DNA from: Woeseiaceae bacterium
GTDB taxonomy: Bacteria > Pseudomonadota > Gammaproteobacteria > Steroidobacterales > Woeseiaceae
NCBI GenBank assembly: GCA_021773095.1
Contig: JAJFKR010000033.1
Location: 1 to 64,000, forward strand
Direction: 5' to 3'
Length of the DNA stretch: 64,000 nt
In this document: piece after piece, positions 10,403 through 18,801 of the stretch
Numbering within the stretch: the stretch's first letter is position 1
Layout: each line of letters starts with the position of its first letter
Notes under the pieces: generated by a model
What the model was told of the DNA's origin: nothing
The model's database searches: none
Seen by the model: the letters and a program-made list of their open reading frames with translations, nothing else
Program-made: the position numbers and the translations under genes

Positions 10403-11494
10403 ATGGCAATTACCTGTGGCATTGTCGGCCTGCCGAACGTTGGCAAATCGACCCTGTTTAATGCACTGACCGCGAATGAGATCGCGGCCGAGAACTATCC
10501 GTTCTGCACCATCGAGCCGAATGTCGGCATTGTGCCTGTGCCGGATCTGCGCCTCGACGCGCTGGCTGGAATCGTAAAGCCGCAAAAAATCCTGCCGACG
10601 ACGATGGAGTTTGTAGATATCGCGGGCCTGGTCGCTGGTGCCTCGCAAGGTGAGGGCCTCGGCAATCAATTCCTCGCAAATATTCGTGAGACCAATGCGA
10701 TAGCACACGTAGTGCGTTGTTTCGAGAACGACGATGTCACACATGTAACCGGCAAGATCGACCCGCTCGATGACATCGAAACCATCAACACCGAGCTGGC
10801 ACTGGCCGATCTTGAGTCGGTTGAGAAGCAGTTTGACAAAGCTTCGCGTACAGCGAAAACCGGTCAGAAAGACGCGATCGCACTTCGCGATGCTCTGGCC
10901 GGTATCAAGGCTCACCTTGACGATGGCTTGCCGGTTCGCTCGTTGGAAAAGACCGACTTGCAGAGGGATATCTTGCGTGGCGTGCACCTGATAACCGACA
11001 AGCCCGTAATGTATGTGGCAAACGTTGACGAAGACGGTTTCGAGGGTAACCCGCATCTTGATGTCGTGCGAAAATACGCAAGCGAAGAGGGTGCCGAGGT
11101 CGTCGCGATGTGTGCGTCAATCGAGGCCGAGATCGCGTTACTGGATGATGAAGACAAAGCGGTGTTTCTGTCGGATCTTGGTTTTGACGAACCGGGTCTG
11201 AATCGTGTTATTCGTCACGGATATGCGTTGCTCGGTCTACAAACCTATTTCACGGCAGGCGAGAAAGAGGTGCGAGCCTGGACTACCAGGGTCGGCGCGA
11301 CGGCGCCACAGGCCGCCGGTGAGATTCACACGGATTTTGAAAAAGGCTTTATTCGCGCCGAAGTCATGGCCTACGACGATTTCGTCACCGGCAATGGTGA
11401 GCAGGGTGCGAAAGAAGCGGGCCGACTTCGGCTGGAAGGCAAGGACTACGTAGTCCAGGAAGGCGATATAATGCATTTCCGTTTCAACGTGTAG
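10403..11494 (+). CDS. ychF: Redox-regulated ATPase YchF
   Basis: [19 protein letters not shown] and TGS-domain C-terminus ([20 protein letters not shown]). Confidence 0.98.
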   Translation: MAITCGIVGLPNVGKSTLFNALTANEIAAENYPFCTIEPNVGIVPVPDLRLDALAGIVKPQKILPTTMEFVDIAGLVAGASQGEGLGNQFLANIRETNAIAHVVRCFENDDVTHVTGKIDPLDDIETINTELALADLESVEKQFDKASRTAKTGQKDAIALRDALAGIKAHLDDGLPVRSLEKTDLQRDILRGVHLITDKPVMYVANVDEDGFEGNPHLDVVRKYASEEGAEVVAMCASIEAEIALLDDEDKAVFLSDLGFDEPGLNRVIRHGYALLGLQTYFTAGEKEVRAWTTRVGATAPQAAGEIHTDFEKGFIRAEVMAYDDFVTGNGEQGAKEAGRLRLEGKDYVVQEGDIMHFRFNV

Positions 11495-11514
11495 GAGCGC
11501 GCCCAGCGCGCGAC
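11491..11514. repeat. REP-like palindrome GTAGGAGCGCGCCCAGCGCGCGAC
   Basis: Same unit as at 8871-8928; overlaps the ychF stop codon. Confidence 0.75.
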
Positions 11515-11581
11515 CTGCAGGCGGCGACCGGATAGCCTTGACACCCACCGGCCGCATCAGCACAATCTGCGACCCAAATTA

Positions 11582-11658
11582 GGTGATGTAGCTCAGTTGG
11601 TTAGAGCGACGGACTCATAACCCGTAGGTCGGTGGTTCAAATCCACCCTTCACCACCA
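11582..11658 (+). tRNA. tRNA with CAT anticodon, probably elongator tRNA-Met
   Basis: GGTGATGTAGCTCAGTTGGTTAGAGC...CTCATAA...GGTGGTTCAAATCCACC...CTTCACCACCA; tRNA-Ile2(CAT) not fully excluded. Confidence 0.9.
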
Positions 11659-11660
11659 AA
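11634..11660 (+). repeat. att-like direct repeat copy 1 (tRNA 3' end)
   Basis: GGTTCAAATCCACCCTTCACCACCAAA. Confidence 0.85.
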
Positions 11661-11695
11661 CAAGAAAGGCCACCCCGTTGGGGCGGCCTTTCTTG
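11661..11695 (+). terminator. Terminator after tRNA-Met
   Basis: CAAGAAAGGCC(A)CCCC GTT GGGGCGGCCTTTCTTG hairpin. Confidence 0.85.
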
Positions 11696-11841
11696 TTTGT
11701 GGAAGGCCGGATTTGTTTTCCGAGGAGTGTTTGCTAGTCGACGCGGCATCCCCGAACCGGCAGCTCATCTTTTTTTTCTGACGGGTACCCTATAGGGAAT
11801 GATATTAGAGCAGCCTGTGGCTTCATCTCAAGTAGACACTC

Positions 11842-11868
11842 GGTTCAAATCCACCCTTCACCACCAAA
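11842..11868 (+). repeat. att-like direct repeat copy 2
   Basis: 27/27 identical to 11634-11660. Confidence 0.9.
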
Positions 11869-12183
11869 TGAAAAAAGCCTTGCGAATCAAATAGTTAGCG
11901 GGGTTTTTCGGTTGTGGACTACGGGATCGAACTGCGATTCCACATCGGCCTGAAAACGTTGCCCCAATCGGCCTGGATTCGTCCAAGAAAATACTACGAC
12001 CGCCGAAAGAGTCCATTGTCGTTCCGTGGCCCTGTTCGCCAAGTAATTGGATTGCGGTTGCAATTGACTGGCTAGCAAAAGTATTTGGGGGCACTTTTGG
12101 GGGCATCTAATCTGAATGTCTCGCCAGATGCCCCCAATCGATTTTCTTGCCTTTGCGGCGTGCTGAATAGCAGTTATCATATT

Positions 12184-12226
12184 ACCTATTAAATAGGTTG
12201 AATAGAACTATAAAATAGGTAGAATA
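12184..12226 (+). promoter_or_regulatory. Candidate operator of the wHTH/NTase pair
   Basis: Perfect palindrome ACCTATT-A-AATAGGT (12184-12198) and direct repeats AAATAGGTTGAATA / AAATAGGTAGAATA (12191, 12213; 22-bp spacing). Confidence 0.65.
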
Positions 12227-12253
12227 AAGTATTCTCACAAGGAGGATATTTCG

Positions 12254-12601
12254 GTGGCTACACAAGCAACTCTCGAAGCCCTTTTTGGCGGCCAGGCTGC
12301 CGCCAAAGTGTTGCTCTTCATACAGAACTATGAAGAGGGGTACGCGAGTGGGATTGCCAAAACGTTCGAGATGCCAGTCAGCGAAGTCCAAAAGCAGCTG
12401 CAAAAATTCGAGGAGGCGGGTGTGTTGGTTAGTCGGATGGTCGGCACCAGTCGAATCTACACCTGGAATCCACGCGACCCGGCCCTAGATGGTTTGCGAC
12501 TGTTGCTTCAGAGCACGTTGGACCTTGGAATTCCGGATGAAAGGATAGAGAAATATTTTCGACAGCGCCGGCGACCGCGGCGCAAAGGAAAGCCGCTCTA
12601 G
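12254..12601 (+). CDS. Winged-helix DNA-binding protein (putative antitoxin/regulator)
   Basis: MPVSEVQKQLQKFEEAGVLVSRMVGTSRIYTWNP; RBS aaggagg then GTG at 12254; stop adjacent to next start. Confidence 0.75.
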   Translation: MATQATLEALFGGQAAAKVLLFIQNYEEGYASGIAKTFEMPVSEVQKQLQKFEEAGVLVSRMVGTSRIYTWNPRDPALDGLRLLLQSTLDLGIPDERIEKYFRQRRRPRRKGKPL

Positions 12602-13165
12602 ATGCCAAACATCACTGCCAGTTCGACACTTGAAGACGTTGCAGCGATTGTTTCGAGCGCTCTGGATGACGCTGGAATCGCCGCAACATTGTCAGGTGGT
12701 GCAGCAGTATCGATCTATTCGAACAATGTGTATCAATCAAAAGATCTGGACTTCGTTACCGCAGCCTTAATTACCGATTTATCTCCGGTCCTGGTAGAGC
12801 TCGGCTTTGTTCACTCAGGCGTTCCCAGAATGTCGCAATTTTCTCACCCGCTCATCGAGTGGTTCGTGGAATTTCCACCAACCCCCATTTCGTTCGGCCA
12901 TCTGTACGTGACCCACGAGCAATGTGCCACGATCAAGCTACCATCTGGCACGCTGAGAATCGTTACACCGACGCAGTCGATTATGGATCGACTAGCGGCT
13001 GCCATCGCATGGAATGATGCCCAGTCGAGAGACCAGGCGATACTGGTCGCGGCGAATAATGAAATTGAATGGGCTGATCTGCGGGTGTGGTTCAAGAATG
13101 AAGGAGAGTCTGACGCAGAGTTCGAGCGATTTCGATCTGCGGTGAAGAAGGTAGCAGATAAATAG
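12602..13165 (+). CDS. Nucleotidyltransferase-fold protein (AbiEii/DUF6036-like, putative toxin)
   Basis: LSGGAAVSIYSNNVYQSKDLDFV (GG...DxD pattern), directly abutting the wHTH gene. Confidence 0.7.
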   Translation: MPNITASSTLEDVAAIVSSALDDAGIAATLSGGAAVSIYSNNVYQSKDLDFVTAALITDLSPVLVELGFVHSGVPRMSQFSHPLIEWFVEFPPTPISFGHLYVTHEQCATIKLPSGTLRIVTPTQSIMDRLAAAIAWNDAQSRDQAILVAANNEIEWADLRVWFKNEGESDAEFERFRSAVKKVADK

Positions 13166-13407
13166 CGTAGTACCGAACGCTGGGAGGGGCTAATAAGTTG
13201 CGCATTGAGTTCGAGCAATTGAGCTCAGAGGGCAGGAATATTAAACGTAAATCACGATGCGATATGGTGACCTGGATGCGCAAGCTGATACTTCCGATTT
13301 GGTCCGGAGAAAGCCGGATAACTTGGGGGCAACAGCGGGGGCACCAACTTGAATTGATCAGTGGAAATCACAACCAAATCAGAAAGATACAGTGTTCCTG
13401 ACGTAGT

Positions 13408-13422
13408 ACCCTTCACCACCAA
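13408..13422 (+). repeat. att-like direct repeat copy 3 (core)
   Basis: ACCCTTCACCACCAA identical core. Confidence 0.85.
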
Positions 13423-13432
13423 TTCACCGTCC

Positions 13433-13469
13433 AGAGCCGCCCAGAGAAATCCGGAGTGGCTCTTTTTTT
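13433..13469 (+). terminator. Terminator-like hairpin after att copy 3
   Basis: AGAGCC...GGCTCT followed by TTTTTT. Confidence 0.65.
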
Positions 13470-13669
13470 GACCTAAATACAGTGAGTTACGGGGAAACCC
13501 CGTCCAATGCTGTCCAGGTATATTCATTGACAGCGGGGGGCATTTTGAGGGCATGTCACGACAATCCTTGGGAGTGCTTCCAGCTCTTGCTAAGCTTGAT
13601 TCATCACTTGTTAAGTCAAGAATAATAAAATAAACTTGAATTAGTTATTAATAATTCAAGGTTGTCACT

Positions 13670-14938
13670 ATGAGAAGAGATGAGTTGGCCGGTAGCCTGC
13701 GTCAGCCATATACCCAGCAACGGGGCCTCGGAGTCGAGAAGATTGACAAATCCGGCTACGAAAACGTGTGGTTCGTCGTTCCTCCGAAGCCGCCTGTTGC
13801 TATTGTTGAAAAGCTGGACCTGGTGCTGGTTCGTGATGCAATCCAGGCTATCCAGACACGGACATCGTTGTCGACGGCTGACGAAATTCAGAAAACGCTG
13901 GCTTACCTCCTGGTCCGACGGGAAGCCGTATCGTCTTCGAGAATGGAGGGTACCTGGTCTACCGTGGACGAGGTTCTGTCGCCGGCCATCTCCAGCGCTG
14001 ATCGTTCCGCCACGGCGGCTGTTCGCGGCTACGCTAATGCGTTGGCCCATGGGGTCGAGGCTGTCCAAATCGCCGGATTGGTGGCGACCACGCCGGCATT
14101 ACTGTGCAAATTGCACACACATGTGATGCAAAAAGACCCCGGCTTTGCAGGAGTCGCTGGCAGACTGCGGACGCCGGGCCAGCCAGGAGCGATCGTTCAG
14201 ATTGGCAGCTTCGGTCGCAAAGAGGATTCGATCTATAACCCGGCACCTCCGCACCACGTGGCTCGCTGCCTCGATGCAGTTCTTGGCTGGATGTCGGACG
14301 AATCAGTGCTTGAGCCTGGTGATGCTGGCATGGGTTTGTCCTTACCTGTTCGTATGGCAGTCGGTCACGCCCACTTTGAGGCTGTACACCCATTTAACGA
14401 CGGCAATGGTCGTATTGGCAGGATTTTGTGGGCGCTGCAGATGGTCGCTGCCGGCAAGCTGCCTTTGTACCTGTCAAGCTACGTGGAGACAGAACGAGCT
14501 GAGTACGGCGAGGCATTACAAGAGGCACAAAAGAAACTTAAGTATCGCCGAATCATTGAATTCGTCTGCCGCTCGGTCATCGCCAGCAGCGCGGAAGAGG
14601 GCGAGACGCAGCAGGCACTTTGTGATCTGCCCGCGGAGTGGCTTCGCCGAGGGAAGTTCCGTCGAGGATCCTCGGCCGAGCGTGCGCTCACCTTGTTACT
14701 AAGAATGCCGCTTCTAACAATCAAAGCAATGGCGAACGAACTCGAGGTGTCAGTGCAGGCCGCAAGTGACGGAATTAGACGACTTGAAAAAGCTTGTGTT
14801 GTTCGCGACCGTAGTGGTCACGGGCGGCGTAGGGTATATGCTGCCGAAGAAGTAATCAGTGTTTTGGCGCGACCTTTCGGAGCGGACCTCGATGTGGTGT
14901 TGGAGGGTGCTCGGAGCGTTCTGACAAACTCAGGCTGA
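13670..14938 (+). CDS. Fic family protein (class II, N-terminal inhibitory motif)
   Basis: HPFNDGNGRIGRILWAL Fic core; SSSRMEGT inhibitory motif; C-terminal wHTH-like domain. Confidence 0.93.
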   Translation: MRRDELAGSLRQPYTQQRGLGVEKIDKSGYENVWFVVPPKPPVAIVEKLDLVLVRDAIQAIQTRTSLSTADEIQKTLAYLLVRREAVSSSRMEGTWSTVDEVLSPAISSADRSATAAVRGYANALAHGVEAVQIAGLVATTPALLCKLHTHVMQKDPGFAGVAGRLRTPGQPGAIVQIGSFGRKEDSIYNPAPPHHVARCLDAVLGWMSDESVLEPGDAGMGLSLPVRMAVGHAHFEAVHPFNDGNGRIGRILWALQMVAAGKLPLYLSSYVETERAEYGEALQEAQKKLKYRRIIEFVCRSVIASSAEEGETQQALCDLPAEWLRRGKFRRGSSAERALTLLLRMPLLTIKAMANELEVSVQAASDGIRRLEKACVVRDRSGHGRRRVYAAEEVISVLARPFGADLDVVLEGARSVLTNSG

Positions 14939-15217
14939 CGGATACGCGGCTGTTGCCATCACGCAGCGTCCTCTCAAGTTCTGACAAGGCTGTAACAGTA
15001 CTCATTGAAATGAGCGAATCACGCTGAAAACCGACGTAACTCAGGCCCTAATCTTCAATCAGCTCTCGCCAGATCTTGATGTTCGATTTGGAAAGAGTAA
15101 ATTCCGATAATGTCTGAAGACGACCGGAAATCATGGGGGAAAGTCTGGGGGCAATTGGGCAAACGGGTAAGCACTAAAGCTATATTAATCAATAATGTAT
15201 AGAGTTCATACGGTAGC

Positions 15218-15233
15218 ACCCTTCACCACCAAA
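15218..15233 (+). repeat. att-like direct repeat copy 4 (core)
   Basis: ACCCTTCACCACCAAA identical core. Confidence 0.85.
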
Positions 15234-15238
15234 CAGAG

Positions 15239-15268
15239 AAAAAGGAAGCCAATTGGCTTCCCTTTTTT
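15239..15268 (+). terminator. Terminator-like hairpin after att copy 4
   Basis: GGAAGCC AATT GGCTTCC with flanking A/T tracts. Confidence 0.85.
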
Positions 15269-15349
15269 ATGGCTAAAGTCCTTAGCAAATAAACAATGAC
15301 AATATACGAATCGCCCCCAGACGAAATCGAAACCGGTCCTTCTCGGCGG

Positions 15350-17341
15350 TCAATCATCTCTGTCTGTCTGATTTCCTGCCGCAGTCAGGTGTTTGTTCAG
15401 AAAATTGATGGCGGCCTGAAGATATTCAACCTGATTGTCATTGTCATAAAATCCATGCGCTTCCCGACGTTTTACAAACCACTCATATTGCTTGTCATTT
15501 TGGTCCAATGCTTTTGTTAATCTCTTCGCATGTTCAAATGGTGCCCGGTCATCCATCTTTCCGTGCGCAACAAAAATCGGTCGTTCGAGCTGTGCGACCC
15601 GGTTGACCGGAGAAAATCGTTTCAGTTCGTCATCGTCCCGGCCGATCGTCTTTTCCAGGTACTCATCGCCCAGATACCGGGATTCAATATCACCTTTCCG
15701 GTACATGAGTGGCAGATCATAGATGCCCGCATTGGCTACTACGCAATTATATAGGTCCGGTGCAAGTGTTGCGCTTTGAACGGCTGAGTAAGCGCCGAAG
15801 CTACCGCCCATAATGCAGATATTGCCGGCATCGGCGCGTTGTTCATCGATAGCCCACCGGGTTCCTGCAATAATGTCTTTCTGAATCTCATTGCCCCACT
15901 GGCGATACCCCGATGACTCGAATTCGTGTCCGTAGCCGGTCGATCCTCGAAAGTTAATTTGCAGCACGGAAAACCCGTTCGTGGCCAGTGCCTGAACGTT
16001 CGCATCGTAGCCCCAGTAGTCCCGCGCGTGAGGGCCGCCATGAACCAGAACGACCAATGGCGCAACGCTCCCGGATACATTCTTGGCCGCCGTAAAGTAT
16101 CCGGCAATATTCCGACCGTCGAATGAGTTGAACTCAATCGGCTCCATGGCGGCCAGGTCTTCTGACTTGACGTCGGGCCTTGAGTCGAAAAGTTTGCCGA
16201 TCGTTTTCGCCTCGCGGTCGTACAAATGATAACTGCCAGGATCCACATCCGTTCCCGTCCGGACTATCCAATATCGACCGTCACGCGAACGGCTACGAAT
16301 GGAAACTGTGCTGCCCGAAAAATACTTGAGTAATAGTTTGAAGGTCTTCGCCTCTTCTCCTGGATTTGACAGGATCAGGTAACTTGGGTACCCGTCATCG
16401 ATCCGGACAGCAATCACACTGCGATCATCAGCGGTCATCACCAGGTTCGTGATATCGACATCTTGGTGAGTGTAAAGTTTCTCGTAGTTGTCACCAGCCA
16501 ATGAAAGGTCATACAGGCCAACCTTGTCGTCCTCGATGTTATCCAGAACGTAAACGGACTTCTTGTCGTCTGAGATCGCGATGGGTGTGAAATAACTTCC
16601 GTAATTCGTTTCCTCTATGTCGACCCATTCTTTTGCTTTGTCCGGGAGCCCCTGAATATGTATCGAAGTATCCTCGCTGTGGCTGGTGACGAGGCGCACG
16701 GTCCCGGTGTTGTCGGTATAGAACCGGCCCTCGGGAAACGGGGACCACATGATGCGCTTTTTCTCCAGGCCACTGTACACATCCAGGCGAACAGCCTTGG
16801 CCCGTTTATCATGCGCGCGCGACATTGCGACAGAAGAAATTAGTATTTGTTTCTTGTTGTCTGGCAATACATCAACGACTTCCGCCCAGGCATATTCCGC
16901 GTCCTTTCTTCGAGTACGTACGCCAACGCGCGACTCTCCAGACCGATAGCCGAAAATGAGCTCGCCTTTGCTACCATCGAAATTTGCAGCAAACAGTTCG
17001 CCAAAATACGCAGGTGCCTCCCTGCCATTGGAAGCATCGAGAACCTTGACTACGACACGCTCGTCGTTGACCCAATAATAGGCACCGACCTCATTGCTGT
17101 GCCCGAAAGAAATTCTTCCCAATACCTCAGATGATTCTCGGGATACGAAATTAATGTGGTGTTTGCCCTCCTGGAACATCCTGATTGCCAGATATTCGCC
17201 CGTCGGCGAAATCTTGATATCGGTGAAAACGGGTGTCGCAGTCAGTTCGTGCAACGTGGCCGGGTAGACAACAGGCAACCAGGCACAGCAGATGAAAAGA
17301 AGCGTTAACCGCACTTGATTTGAAGTTACAGGGTAGTCCAT
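15350..17341 (-). CDS. S9 family prolyl oligopeptidase-type peptidase
   Basis: VLVHGGPHARDYWGYD, IMGGSFGAYSAV catalytic Ser motif, VAHGKMDDRAPFEHA, AHGFYD. Confidence 0.93.
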   Translation of the reverse strand: MDYPVTSNQVRLTLLFICCAWLPVVYPATLHELTATPVFTDIKISPTGEYLAIRMFQEGKHHINFVSRESSEVLGRISFGHSNEVGAYYWVNDERVVVKVLDASNGREAPAYFGELFAANFDGSKGELIFGYRSGESRVGVRTRRKDAEYAWAEVVDVLPDNKKQILISSVAMSRAHDKRAKAVRLDVYSGLEKKRIMWSPFPEGRFYTDNTGTVRLVTSHSEDTSIHIQGLPDKAKEWVDIEETNYGSYFTPIAISDDKKSVYVLDNIEDDKVGLYDLSLAGDNYEKLYTHQDVDITNLVMTADDRSVIAVRIDDGYPSYLILSNPGEEAKTFKLLLKYFSGSTVSIRSRSRDGRYWIVRTGTDVDPGSYHLYDREAKTIGKLFDSRPDVKSEDLAAMEPIEFNSFDGRNIAGYFTAAKNVSGSVAPLVVLVHGGPHARDYWGYDANVQALATNGFSVLQINFRGSTGYGHEFESSGYRQWGNEIQKDIIAGTRWAIDEQRADAGNICIMGGSFGAYSAVQSATLAPDLYNCVVANAGIYDLPLMYRKGDIESRYLGDEYLEKTIGRDDDELKRFSPVNRVAQLERPIFVAHGKMDDRAPFEHAKRLTKALDQNDKQYEWFVKRREAHGFYDNDNQVEYLQAAINFLNKHLTAAGNQTDRDD

Positions 17342-17347
17342 CTCTCG

Positions 17348-18691
17348 CTAACTCCCGGTCGTCGGGCTTTGACCGCGGCCCAACCCAATGCGTTCCAGCA
17401 ACGCTGAGCCCTCGTCCGTCTGACGAATCGCCTCAACCATACCGGCGACGTTGGTACCGCCTTTGGTCGTGAGCAGGTCCAGCAAGTTGTCCATGCCGCT
17501 ATTCACGTCGCCGGAATTGACGATGACTTTGATTCCCGCATCCTGCAACGCTTTTGCCTGTTGCACGCCGACATTTTCGTCTTTCTCTACGCCACGTATT
17601 TTGATCAGGTAATCCTGATAGCCGTCGTTGCTGCCGATTTCATCGGCCAAGGCGATTTGCGGTGATACCGTCGCCATCTCTTCGAGTCTCTTAGCCTCAG
17701 CGGTCGACGTACCGATCGCGAGAATATCTTCTGCATTCTTCAATGAATCCTGCAGATCACCTTCGGCAACGATAATGGTTTTCTGCTTGGTAGCCTCCGC
17801 ATCGATAACTTCCTGCTGGCGCTGACCTTCAGCACGAATAACGACCGTCTGCTTGTCCTCGTCGGCCTTAACCACTTCCACGGAACGACCTATTTCGGCA
17901 GCCCGCACGTTCTTGACCATTTCAACGGCCATGTCACGTTCTGCGGTTTCCTTGCCTTGCGTTTTTATCTCTTGCAGTGCGTGCTCATCGGCAATACCCA
18001 CCGCTTGTTCTTTCTGTGCGGTTCTCAGTCCCACCAGCTCCTCAGCTTCCTGCTCTCGAACATCAACAACCTGGCGCGCCTCAATTTCTGCCGTCTCCGC
18101 GAGTTTTGTATTTTCTGCAACGACAACGCGAGACTCTCTGTCGATTACTGATTCTTTTTTCGCCATGATATTCGATACCGTCTTTGAATCCCGGCCGTCA
18201 CGAATATCCATCAATTCGATATTCTTCACATTTGTTACACCCCAGGCGACCAATTGATCGGCGACTTCGTCCGTGAACATCTTTCCGAATGTACTGCGTT
18301 CCATCATGATGTCTTCGATTTCGTGCTTCGCCAGAATCGTACGAACGGCACCTTGTAGGATCGACTCCAACTAGGCCTGAAGCTCAAGCAGATTTTGATC
18401 AAACACTGAGAGGGGCAAAATGATGCGTTGTACACCGACAACCGGCCACCAATGAGGCCACTCGTAATAGCTGTTACCTCTCGACTCCCCGTCTTCATCC
18501 TGTTCGAATTGCTTGCCGTATATTGAGGTACGGTGCCGCGATTGCACGATATGGACTTCGTTGGGCTCGACAACCCTGCGATACGCCTTGGCTAGAAGGA
18601 TCGCCAAAAACAAGAGCGATCCGGCTCCCGCCGCAACTGATCCGGCAGTAGTTAGGCCAAAACTAAGGAAGCTGGTAAGTGTTTCAATCAT
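17348..18691 (-). pseudogene. SPFH/flotillin-family protein, interrupted: N-terminal part (18371-18691) and C-terminal part (17348-18370) in the same frame, separated by one TAG
   Basis: ...DQNLLELQA-TAG-LESILQGAVRTILAKHEIEDIM...; most of the SPFH core normally between these segments is missing. Confidence 0.65.
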
Positions 18692-18801
18692 TGGTATGTC
18701 CCCTCAAGAATGGGAACAAACTACCATATGGAGCGCAGCAGAATCACGCAAATCTACAGATTGTTGCCGGTCGTGTATCGCTTCGTCTTTTCCGGCAGTT
18801 T

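Larger units (their letters stand above)
11661..15233. mobile_element. Three tandem tRNA-Met-anchored islets (A 11661-11868, B 11869-13422, C 13423-15233) with no recognisable integrase
   Basis: Four direct repeats of the tRNA 3' end; cargo genes differ from flanking housekeeping genes; paired GGGGGCA motifs near islet ends. Confidence 0.7.

Noticed and set aside
10379-11056. 225-aa minus-strand ORF inside ychF
   Set aside because: Antisense overlap of a confident housekeeping gene
11858-12180. Minus-strand ORFs in the left end of islet B considered as an integrase remnant
   Set aside because: Translations show no tyrosine recombinase motifs (no R...HxxR...Y pattern); treated as noncoding
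13616-14068. 150-aa minus-strand ORF overlapping the Fic gene
   Set aside because: Antisense to a gene with a complete Fic motif
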